DNA of 64,000 nucleotides from Neckera pumila (lineage: Eukaryota > Streptophyta > Bryopsida > Hypnales > Neckeraceae): NCBI GenBank assembly GCA_963969595.1, contig OZ018414.1:21807660-21871659 (forward strand). Direction: 5' to 3'. Of the stretch, positions 36,341-46,063 are shown piece by piece. The notes under the pieces are model-generated. The model made no database searches, was not told where the DNA came from, and worked only from the letters and a program-made list of their open reading frames with translations. A program made the translations under genes and the position numbers. How positions within the stretch are numbered: the stretch's first letter is position 1; the number at the start of each line of letters is the position of its first letter.

Positions 36341-37263
36341 TCCCTAAAGGTTTTTGACTAAGTTTTCACCAAAAACGCTCTAAAACTACCATTTCTAGTA
36401 CAAGTACAAAGTTTTAGAAAAAACATTTTTAGACACATATAATCATAGGACCTTGTAGTGCGCTAGTTTAAAAAGATGTGGAATTTTTTTTTAAAATTTT
36501 CATAGTGTACATTGCAAGATATTAATCTTTGAATTGAGATAAATCCTTTTTTTGGCCCTGCAAAAAGTCGGGTAGTTGCACTTCACAAGGTCACAATTGT
36601 ATGAAAAAATGTCCAAAATGGTGATTAGCCTTTGGATTCATTATTCAAGGCAAGTTGCCTACATGCTTAAAATTTTTTTAATTATTTGGAATTGTACAAC
36701 ATATAGGAAAAAAATAGTAAGTAGGAAGAAGTAGATAATGATTAAAAAAAAACACCCTGTTAAGAACTTAATTATGAAATTGAAAAATGTCACTCCCAAT
36801 GGTTTTGATGTTTTTCTAAACAATCTACATCCTATGCTTTTATATTTTTACAAAAATATTGGAAATTGAGTTAAATAAGGAACTTCAAAATTTATTTAAG
36901 AGTAGAGATTCCCTAACTATCCGCAAACAAAAACTCCTCAGAACTTTCATCTCATTAATCAAAATGGAATGATTAAAAGCTTTCCATGTATGTATAAATC
37001 TAGAAAACCAATTTCAGATTTTATTTTTTTTAAAGTCATTTAAGAAAAAAATGAATTGCCCGCCCAACATTGAAAATCACATATCATACAATAACTTTTT
37101 AACCATGCAGTTAAAAGTTATTAAAATTGTTGGGTCTTAAAGCTACTCCTTGGGCAAATGTTGTATGAAAATTTTAAAGAAAAAAAATAAAAACTCCGCT
37201 TAAAGTGAGTTGCCCTGAAACGCTATGTTCTCAAAAAAGCATGTTCAATGTTTGAGGGGTTAA
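36337..37263. mobile_element. TTAA-flanked piggyBac-type MITE, family B copy 3 (inverted)
   Basis: A 927-bp element reading TTAATCCCTAAAGG at the left and TTTGAGGGGTTAA at the right. It is in the opposite orientation to copies 1 and 2: the AAACCTTTAGGGG end of those copies corresponds to this left end. It shares one TTAA with the family C copy at its left. Non-coding. Confidence 0.78.
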
Positions 37264-37739
37264 GCATCTTATTATTTAACAATACCCCCAAAGAAGAACT
37301 TTCCAACACTTCATTCTTGAAGAAGCACTCAACCAAGTCTCTCGCCAAGTCTACCAAAAAATTTGATTGAAAAACTGTTCTTTTGTTTTCCAGGGATATT
37401 AAATGTCATCCATATGCCATTTGGGGCATACCAAAAAGTTTAGGGAGAATTTCTAAAAGAGACAATGTCTATTGGACAAATTATAAACATTTTCAAGAGC
37501 TCATTGTAGTAATTGGATGAAAAGTGGATGACATATATTGAGGTTCAATAAAGATACAAACAATCTATTGCACTATTGATACAAAGAATTTTGTATATTG
37601 TAGAATTGTCATTTTTGGTTATATATCATTAGCATTGAATGCTTATTCATTAAAGTCTCAAGGCAATTTTTTTGTCAAAAATCACTCAAAATTGCTACTT
37701 TTGCTACATTCATCTAAGAATACAAAAAAAAATATTTTT

Positions 37740-37820
37740 ATAAAATCTAACGTAGAATCTAACGTAGAATCTAAGATGGGATGCTAACGTAAAATCTAAC
37801 GTAGAATCTAAGATGGGATT
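37740..37820. repeat. Short tandem array of ATCTAACGTAGA units
   Basis: Repeats of AATCTAACGTAG-like words with a higher-order unit ending TCTAAGATGGGAT occurring twice. Local duplication only. Confidence 0.6.
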
Positions 37821-38283
37821 GAAATACAATAATCCCAATGGTGAGAATTGTTTTAGCAAGCAAACACAACCTTGTCAAAAAAAAATTGTGAAAAAGTGTG
37901 AAGATGGCATTCAAAAATGAATCCTATAAGTTGTTTTCTCAAGAAGATGTTCTAATTGCCCGAAAAAACAAGATTGTCCATAATTTTCTCATAATTAGTC
38001 CAAATAGAATGAATCAAAGCTTTACATATAGACAAAAATATAATATTATAGGAAAAATAAATTTAAAAATTTATTTTGACTTTTTGCATTTTTTTGGGTT
38101 GCCCATTGAATTTAGTTCCAGGCTTTTTGTGGTATAACTTTTGCTCCCAGTCACCAATTGAAAACTATGTTCCCACATAGCTAATCAATTTTTCTATCTT
38201 ATGAGAAAATTTCAAAAAGTTTTGTTATAAAACAAGGTCCCAGAAACCTACCCAAAATCCAATATGTCCCCCAAGGATACAAT

Positions 38284-38429
38284 CATTAGAAAAAAAAGCA
38301 ACTCTCCGGAGGCCTGCTCCAGCTTGATATGGCCAAGCTATTTCAAACTTGGCCTGCAATCTCAAAATGGTTGCTATGAGCAATCAGCTTGGCTGATTGC
38401 TCGCCAAAACAGTCACCTTTTATACTCTT

Positions 38430-38466
<37 letters not shown>

Positions 38467-38677
38467 TTTTATTTTTTATTTTTTATTTATTTTTATTTTT
38501 TAATTACTTTTAGTTTGTTTTTTATTCGCAAAATTGACTTCCTGCGCCACGGTCATAACAGAAACTACTACGCGGAAATAGGGAAAATAAGCATTTTTTT
38601 GCCCTGTAAAACTAAATTTTAGGGTCCTTCGGAGGACTGCAGAGCAACCCTCTGTAGGGCTCATTTTTTCTCTAATG
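38284..38677. mobile_element. CATTAG-ended MITE, divergent longer copy
   Basis: A 394-bp segment from CATTAGAAAAAAAAGC to TTTTTTCTCTAATG. Near the ends, CTCTCCGGAGGCCTGC and GGTCCTTCGGAGGACTGC add imperfect inverse matches. The interior has a TA microsatellite (38436-38462) followed by ATTTTTT repeats, which explain the low-complexity ORFs on the plus strand. The relation to the shorter CATTAG copies rests on the ends only. Confidence 0.5.
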
Positions 38678-39343
38678 GGAACTTTTAGAGGTTATGCAAT
38701 CTTGATCAGGTATATCAAATTCCAATTTCAAGAAACAAAATTCAATTTTGGTGAATTTATTTAGTTAAATTTCATAATTATATTTGTAAAATTTACTGAA
38801 TATCATTAGTGAGGCATTTTCAGGTTTGATTATATAAGTATGTAGAAACCATTTGTATATACATCTTTTATTTTAAAAAATGTTATTAACCCTTAAAGGA
38901 CCAAAGAGATGACTTTAGATTTTTTGGGAACTTAGTCAAGTTCTATTGACTAAATTATATAATTTAGAAGTTTGCATTAATTTTTTAGGATGGATTCTCC
39001 TCGTCATGATCTATGTGTGAAGTTTTGTTTCACATCACTACAATAAATAAAGTCAAAAGTTTAAAAAAAAAATTTCAATGTCAAAATAGATAGCAAAAAT
39101 ATGTTCTGACACTACTAGAAAAATCATGTCCAATTAACAACTATTTAACCAAATAGTGTTGATTTTTTTTGTTAATTAGGATGTGTCAATTTGGATATTG
39201 TGTAACCAAAAATTATTGATTTGGATGTCCAAATTGACATTTTTTTGTTAATTTTGACCAAAAAGTGTTGATGTGGTTGTTGATTTGGTCAACCTGGACA
39301 AACCACCTATGTGGTGGCACCATGTGGGCGGGTGAAGGCACAA

Positions 39344-39400
39344 GGGTTCAAACCTTGCACCTCATGGCTTGAGGTGCAAGGCCCTTGACCATCAAGCCAA
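39344..39400 (-). other. tRNA-like hairpin module, second copy
   Basis: On the minus strand: TTGGCTTGATGGTC (A-box-like, 39400-39387), an 11-bp stem CCTTGCACCTC / GAGGTGCAAGG, then GGTTTGAACCC (B-box-like, 39354-39344). Relative to the 9439 copy, the stem has changed a G-C pair to C-G with both sides altered, so pairing is kept. Confidence 0.42.
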
Positions 39401-40064
39401 TTATTAACTCATGTGAACAAACTAAAATTTTCTTTTAATTTATGTACTTTTTGTTTCCCATTGTAAACTCAGCAGACTTTGGAGGCCATTTTAGCATAGT
39501 AAAACAACCTTTTTCAAAAAACTTAGAACCAATTAAAGTTGTGAAATCAAATTAAGTTTTATTCCCAAAAATCCATTTCTAATTTTGAGTCTTTGGTCAA
39601 AAGTTATGGACAAAATTCAGAGAGGGTGCTTAAAAATGCTTAAAGAAAGTGTTCATTTCAACCCCTCTCTGAACTTTGTCCATAACTTTTTATTGCGGGC
39701 TCAAAATTTCAAACGGATTCTTGGAGATGAAAGTTAGCTTTATTTCCCAACTTTGGTTAGTTCAAAACTTTTTGAAAAAAGTTGTTTTACTATGTTATAT
39801 TAGACATCAAAGTCTGCTGAGTTTAAAAAATACTGAATTTTGAATGATTAAGTTAAACAAAATTCCATTGTACGTAGAATTCCACCCGTGGTCATTTAAA
39901 TGTTATTCAAATGACAAAAACTTATTTGAAAATTTTGTAAGTCTAAATGAACAAATAAGTGTTGATTTTTTTTTAGTGTCCAAATCAACATGAAATGTAG
40001 TACCCAAATCAACAGAAATATGTTAAGTTTTGTCACCAACATTTACATAGTTGACACATATATG

Positions 40065-40992
40065 TTAACCCCTAAAGGACCATTGTCCCTGCGGGGGACA
40101 AATGCGTTTTCGGGCAGGTATCTACGGGTTGAAATTTTCTTCTGATTTTTTGAAACATTTTTTGGAGGTAGAAAAGCTGATTAGCTTCATGGGAATATAA
40201 TTTTTTTCACAATCGGTGCTCAGGAACAAAAGTTATGACCAAATAAGCTCAAAATAGGGGACGGCGGGCAGCAAAAAAAAATTTCCAATTTTTTTTTTTT
40301 CTTAAAGTATTTTTTTTCTCATAGGTTATATTTTTGTCTATCTAGAAAGCTTTGATTCATTTCAGTTGGATTTTCTATGAGAAATTTATGGACATTCTTG
40401 TTTTTTGGGCAATTAGAGCATCTTTTTGAAAAAAATAACTTGTAGGACTCATTCTGAATGTGATTTTTTCAAATTTTTCAAATTTTTTTTTTTGCATGGT
40501 TTAGTTTACTTGCTAGAACAATCTCACCATTGGAATTAGTGCATTTTAATCCCATCTAAAATATATGAATATTTTAGATTTTCCTTCTATCTCTTACCTA
40601 CTTCTACTTAATAATTTTTTTAGTAATGAAAATTAAGTTTTCTTAAACTTTTTTTTTTTGGCTAGATTCTTAACTCAATTCTCTAATATAAACATTAAAA
40701 GCTCAAATCTCTGTAGTGCAAAAAAATAAAGTTAAAAATGATCAAAGCGAAAAATCTAGTCCTCCAATGTGCTGAAAAATTTGTTTTTTTCACTTTAAAC
40801 GCAGATATCTTGCAATCCGTGCGGTCAAAAATTCTGAAATTTTTTCCACAGACTCTCATACTATTTAGGTGTAAGATAGTATGGTTAGATGTGGGAATAA
40901 AAAAAATTTCAAATTTTTTAATTTTTTGCTATAGAAATGGCAATTTTGAGTGTTTTTTGGCAAAAAAAGGGCCTCGGTCCTTTAGGGGTTAA
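40065..40992. mobile_element. TTAA-flanked piggyBac-type MITE, family D copy 1
   Basis: A 928-bp element with TTAACCCCTAAAGGACC at the left and GGTCCTTTAGGGGTTAA at the right, a perfect 17-bp inverted repeat including TTAA. It is inserted in the CACTA-like element and is the youngest layer of the nest. Interior is homologous to 12467-13394 and more distantly to family B. Non-coding. Confidence 0.85.
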
Positions 40993-41532
40993 TTTGGTCA
41001 ATCTGGTACCCAATTCAATAAATAAGTGTTGATTTTTTGTTGATTTGGACACCATTTTCTAGTAGTGTAAAAAAAATTAATTTATTTTTTGGGGTTGTAT
41101 AGATTGATACCTACTCAAAAACATTTGAACCATTCAATTTTGAATAATGAGGTAAAAGTTGTGAAATTTTGTATTTTGCAGGTAGTGAAGGTAGAAAAAA
41201 AATTATATAAAGTTGTCGTTTGCTTTCAATATGGAAAACTTTCAAATAAAAAAAAAAAAAAATGATATAAATCGCTTATGAGATTATTCTTACAATTGGA
41301 ATTAACAGTTCTCAAATTCTTCCAAAAGTTCTCATATAATAGTTTAATCTATCATTCAATAATACCTTGTAGGCTTCCACTTTATAATTTTTTAAAAGAT
41401 GAATATAAAAGTCTTTTGGATTAAATTTTTTTGCGTCTATTTTAACCCATTTTTCAATTTATTGACCAAATTTGCAAATAATAGGACACATCAAACTTGC
41501 AATCAATAGGGTCATATATATACTTGAATAAG

Positions 41533-41798
41533 TTAACTCCTAAAGAACTAGCATGCGTATTGGCTACATAGAAATTTTAGGCAGGTACATATAACTAGAG
41601 ATTTTCATATTTTTGGCCCAAATTTTAATAGGAGGTGGAGACAAGGAATACCTTTCTTGTGAGCAAAATTTTATGACATTGGAAAATATGAATCAAAAGT
41701 TATGACCCAATATGTTATTTTTTTTATAAATGGGCAATTTGGGCAGATAAAGAAAGTTTATTTTTTACTTAAACAAAAATTTGAAATTGATTTCCTAG

Positions 41799-41862
<64 letters not shown>

Positions 41863-42000
41863 AAAGCTTTGAATCATTCTATTTTGATCTATGAGTCAAA
41901 AGTTATGAAGATTTTTGATTTGCGGGCAATTATGGATTCTCTACTCTAAAATAAACTTTGAAGTCTTTTATCCTACTCAATTTTCAATTTTTTTTAAATA
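41533..42000. mobile_element. Family B piggyBac-type MITE, copy 4, truncated
   Basis: Begins TTAACTCCTAAAGAACTAGC and follows family B for about 470 bp, then stops abruptly where the gypsy integrase fragment begins at 42001. The right half is missing. A 59-bp TA microsatellite at 41802-41860 has grown from the short TTATATATA run present at the same point in the other family B copies. Confidence 0.7.
41802..41860. repeat. TA microsatellite
   Basis: About 29 uninterrupted TA dinucleotides inside the truncated family B copy. Confidence 0.95.
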
Positions 42001-42375
42001 AGGCTGAGCAATAAGGAGCGGTTTGATAAGACACATCGATTGAGGACGAAGAAAATTGCAGAAGGTGATTGGGTGCTTAAATTTGATAGTACCTTGGAGC
42101 ACCAGCACAGCACGGTGCGAAAGTTCTCGAACCGATGGTTTGGGCCCTATGCAGTGGTGAAAGTGCACAATAATGGCACTTATTCACTTTGTGAGCTGGA
42201 TGGGACCTCTATACGTGTGCCAGTAGCTGGCAAAAGAATCAAAGCTTTTCGGAGGAGAGATGGAAGATTCCATAATGAAGACCTTGATGGTTTTCTACTT
42301 TCAGATGAAGAATACAATGATGAGGGAGCTGATGAAGGGTTTGAAGGATGTGAAGATGCAGTGCACAACGAATAA
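42001..42375 (+). pseudogene. Ty3/gypsy integrase C-terminal fragment (GPY/F module)
   Basis: An open frame from 42001 to the TAA at 42373-42375, reading RLSNKERFDKTHRLRTKKIA and then GDWVLKF, followed by KFSNRWFGPYAVVKVHNNGT. The FGPY motif with its downstream small beta-barrel is the GPY/F module at the end of Ty3/gypsy integrases. An acidic tail follows (DEEYNDEGADEGFEG). Nothing of protease, reverse transcriptase, RNase H or the integrase core is present upstream, because family B sequence runs directly into it. A purine run ending AGAAGGGG just before TGCATGTCG (about 42435) may be a polypurine tract with an LTR start. Confidence 0.72.
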
Positions 42376-44048
42376 GAAGGTGAAGAGGATTAAACTTGGC
42401 ACATACCGGAGGATGTGCAGGTTTAGAAGGGGTGCATGTCGTGTTGCAAATGCAGACATTATGTAGATTATGTATATATATATATATGATTTAGATAGAT
42501 TTTAATGTTTGTTGCATCATAAAGAAGTTGAAGTCATTTGAGGTAGCTTCATCTCATTTGATATTCTTTTTCTTTGTGTTTTATTTAGATTATACTATGT
42601 CGAACTGGAGTTTTTTTTTTCTGAGTCTCAAGAAATTAAAGCTCTAGTTTTTTCTTACCTCTACTAGATATATGTGGATTTTAGTTCTTTATTCCGTAGA
42701 TAGAGTGGATAGAGTGAAGTTAGAGATAAGATAAGGTGGAGATAGAATAGAAAGGTAAAAGATAAATGGATAGAGTGAAGTTAGAGATAAGATAAGGTGG
42801 AGATAGAATGGAAAAGTAAAAGATAAAGAGATAGAGTGAAGTTACAGTGGAGATAAAGTGGAGATAGGTGGTAAAAAGGCAATGATTTTTCATCTTCTTT
42901 CATGTTGTGAGAGAAGAGGGGAGACCAATTGTTTTGGGAAGGAGAGGGTTATGGAGTTATTGTGTGTTGTGTGTGTGGAGAGGTAGGTGTGTGTAGTTTT
43001 TGGTTTTAAAGAGAAAACCGAGTTTCGAGGAGAGATATCTCAATATGTATGAAAGTTTTTGAAAGGAAAATTTGTGAGTTTGTTCCTTGTGAAATTATCT
43101 TTTCAAAATGAGTTTGCAAGCTTGATTTGAAGGATTATTGAGGGAGTTGTGATAGTTTGAAGGTAGAAAGTTTGCGGTTACCCAATTAAGAGGAGTCGAG
43201 ACTTTCGAAGCCTATAACGGATGGACAGTAGTTTGAATTTGTATGAGATTTTGTGAGGTTGAAGATTGTGTGACTAGATTTTCAAAAACTTATTATACTT
43301 CATAATTGAAGTATTTTTGAAAGAGATATGAAGATTTGTAGAGGGAGAGGTCTGTTGTCTTTAGAGAATGAAGGCCGAAACTTGTTCTGTCTATAGTGTC
43401 TGGACAATAGGTTAGAATGAGCTGAATTTTGGAGGATTGTTAGTATATTTTGTTAGCTTTTCAAAAAGCTAAGATACTTAACATTTGAAGTTGTGAGGCA
43501 TCTGTAGCATTAGTTTGAAGTTCAGAGGTATTTTGGAGTTAGTTTTCGGTTTCCTTGTTGTGTTTTTGAACACTTCAAGAATACAAGACAAGGAGAAATG
43601 AAGAGATGGAGACTTGAAGACCCTTTTGTGTTGTGGTTTGTGGCCCGATTTGTTTATTTGTTATTCCCAGCCGGTTTTGGAGGCTAGTTGTTTTTCCTTT
43701 CTGCATTGTAAACCTGTTGCGGGCTTTGTGGGAATCCAAGAGTAGCCCCATTTTGTGTTTGTGGCGACGAAGTGGGATTAATCACCCACATGGTCGATCT
43801 TATATGTTGTTCCCACCGGTGAGGCACGATTGCTGGTCACCGTGGGTTTGAATTTTAGGAGCCCATCATCCGGACGGCATCTCGTGTTATGCTGTCCCGT
43901 TTTACCCGTCCGAGGCCTGTGGTTTCTTATTACCTACTTGACCGAACCTTGACCCGTTTAGAGCCAATACATGATAGACCAACGGGGAGGAGTTTGAAGA
44001 TTGAAGTTTGAAGATTGAAGACTGAAGATTAGAAGATACGAAGTTTGT
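42376..44048. repeat. Possible gypsy LTR region with a 61-bp tandem repeat
   Basis: Lies 3' of the integrase tail, where a long LTR would be expected. 42720-42841 holds two near-identical 61-bp units (TTAGAGATAAGATAAGGTGG) and part of a third. From about 43600 the sequence turns GC-richer, with CCCGATTTG and CACCGTGGGTTTG segments but no clear ORF. No second LTR was found, so the LTR assignment is tentative. Confidence 0.35.
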
Positions 44049-44291
44049 TTGAAGACCCTGGCTAACTTATCCCAGTTGCAGCCAAATACCCTGTGTATTT
44101 CCAAAGCGCGCTCCTCTCAACACAACACCGTTGGGCGCCTTTGGCTGAGAATTCTATGCAGGAATTCGTGCCCTCATTGTACGCGTTGTGCGGTTCTTCC
44201 ACAACACACACATGGATTGTTGTCGAAGGAGTGTCCTGTTGCGAGTAGGGAGGGAAAGGAGGCGGCAGTGAGGGAGAGATCACACCTGCGG

Positions 44292-45152
44292 ATGGGATGT
44301 TTTGAGTTTGCACGGCCTAGACAGAGTGCAAGAATGAGGCTTCCAACTTCTTCCGTAGTGGCGCGCCATCATCAAGCAGAGCTCCCTCTTTTGGTTTTGC
44401 GAATTCTGTTTGCAGAGTACATTACTGGAGATTGTGTGCTCTCCATTCATAGTTGCAAGTGTTTTTGGAAGCAAAGGCGGCACTGTGGAGTACACATTTG
44501 GCTGACTGCGGCCATGACGACGGCTCTCAATAAAGGCCGAGCTACCCCTGACAAGGTGTGGTGCATTCATGACACTCTCTATTTCTGGGCATTGGGCAAG
44601 GGTGTTGGAGCTGAGATTGCACAGAGTATAGTAAATTGCCTTGACGAGTCATTCCTATTCACATTGCGCACACCTGGGGAGCGACACTACTGGCCGGAGG
44701 CTTTGGGGACAAGGAATTGGAGGTATCTCTGTCGAAGGCACATTGGGCGTTTGATTGGCTGGAAGGAGCGTGTTTGTGAGGGACAAGACGGTGGTATCCC
44801 CCCTGCGGTCGACGCCTTCCTCCGAGAGAAGCAGTGACCCACAGCCGAAGATGAGTCAGATGAAAGGGGCCACACGACTACAAGCGAGTGCCCGTCTTTG
44901 GCAACGGCCTCCCCAAACCAAAGGGAGGATTCTGAGAAATTTGGAGGCGGTCCAAGCCGCCTCGCGGTAGGGAGCGGAGGGACCACCTTTGATCGGACCA
45001 GAGCTGCCCGAATTGCACGGAGACCAAGGAAGACCATCCCAAGTCCCTACGGTCAACAGGTTGGCCACACAATTGCCAATGACGAGGGGACTTCAACGAG
45101 TGGCAGCGCAGGAGAGTCAGCCATCAACGACGGAGCAGAACATAGCGCCTAA
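44292..45152 (+). pseudogene. Unrecognised GC-rich ORF with one internal stop
   Basis: The ORF from ATG 44292 to TGA 44835 (181 codons; the frame is open upstream to 44049) continues in the same frame, after one stop, to 45150. It includes ATPDKVWCIHDTLYFWALGK and, in the second part, TRAARIARRPRKTIPSPYG. The first segment loosely resembles plant transposon-associated proteins, but this is an impression, not an identification. Other frames (notably plus-strand 44989-45705, a TTG-started, Gly/Pro/Arg-rich 238-codon ORF) overlap it and look like composition artefacts. It may be part of the piggyBac element, a gypsy gag remnant or an unrelated fragment. Confidence 0.35.
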
Positions 45153-46063
45153 TGTTCAAGCGCATGTGGAGGTGCATCCAGGTGGGGTGGAATCAGCAGG
45201 GTGGGACCACATTCCGCGTGGTCGCGGAAGCCATGCACATGTATCAAACGGCGTACTACCAACGCACGGACGAGGGCAGGGCAGAGGGCATTACCGTAGA
45301 GGAGGAGGAATTGTTGCCCCCATAGATTGGGTGGCTCCTCCCATTGTACCGTCAAATCGCACACCTCCCAGATTACGGAAGAGGGATGGAATTTGTCCAA
45401 TTCCAGCGAACCGAAATGCAATTGTGCAGCTGCAACTAGGTGGCGGATCTCCTGGCGGCTCTGCTCCCCTAGCTCTACGTCAGCCACGACTGGGCTCGGG
45501 ACCTAATTCTCCGGCTCCTCAAGGCGAGAGACGACTAGTCTTACCACGCCGACGAGGTCAAGCTAGGGGCACCACCTCACCATTGGGAGCGAGGCAAGCT
45601 CATGCATCAGTGCCAGCCGCGAGGGGGGAGGGCACCGTGGAGAGGGCATTGCTAGGCATCTCGCTGGTGAATTTAACAATGCGGCCAGAGTTAACGATTG
45701 GGTGAATGCAGTTGCAAATCTTCCGCAAGTTCCCACAATCCCGGAGGAACAACCACCGGCGGATTTGACTAATCCTACCCTCATTGTTTGCTTGGAGCCG
45801 CTAATGGATCGGGAAATTTTGCATTGCCGGACCACGTTTGGGTAGCACTGCATGTGCTTGGATTTGACTCCACGCAGTGGGGAGGACTACAGACATTCCT
45901 CGAGGATGTGCAACAGGGGTGGTGGGAGGACAATGTTCATTGGTATGGAGTTGATTTTGGAGGGGGTATTGGATGGAGGAAGGTGGCAGTGCAGGATTGC
46001 CAGAGCATGGAATGGAGGGACCTCGGCCCCCACCATATACAAGACCAGGTCCGTCAACTGTAG
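45152..46063 (+). pseudogene. Degenerate coding-like stretch in a second frame
   Basis: In the frame of ATG 45152 the sequence reads MFKRMWRCIQVGWNQQGGTT through EGITVEEEELLPP, then continues with about ten stops to an open piece at 45788-46063 containing LPDHVWVALHVLGFDSTQWG and WWEDNVHWYGVDFGGGIGW. Amino-acid use looks protein-like but the family was not recognised. It overlaps the start of the piggyBac pseudogene frame, so it may be the broken N-terminal part of that element or a separate gene. Confidence 0.25.

Larger units (their letters stand above)
39110..41067. mobile_element. CACTA-like non-autonomous element, copy 2, with nested insertion
   Basis: Starts CACTACTAGAAAA and ends TTTTCTAGTAGTG, a 13-bp inverted repeat that differs at one position. 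Flanks TGA and TAA may be a decayed 3-bp duplication. It contains the same AACTCAGCAGACTTT inverted pair (39465 and about 39822) and GTTGATTTGGACA subterminal repeats as copy 1. A family D element is inserted at 40065-40992, so its own length is about 1.0 kb. No transposase. Confidence 0.75.
38886..41400. mobile_element. Old TTAA-type element (B/D relative) hosting a nested CACTA-like element
   Basis: The left end reads TTAACCCTTAAAGGACC. The sequence is interrupted at 39110 by a CACTA-like element and resumes at 41068 with text homologous to the middle of family B (a TTGAACCATTCAATTTTG and AAAAGTTGTG region). The right terminus could not be found, and the given end is approximate. This is the outermost and oldest layer of a three-layer nest. 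Confidence 0.5.

Noticed and set aside
39344..39400. A functional tRNA gene
   Set aside because: A- and B-box-like words are present, but there is no acceptor stem or cloverleaf and the central hairpin is too long.
44989..45705. 238-codon Gly/Pro/Arg-rich ORF
   Set aside because: Starts with TTG, is low in complexity and overlaps two other frames that look more protein-like; probably a by-product of GC-rich composition.
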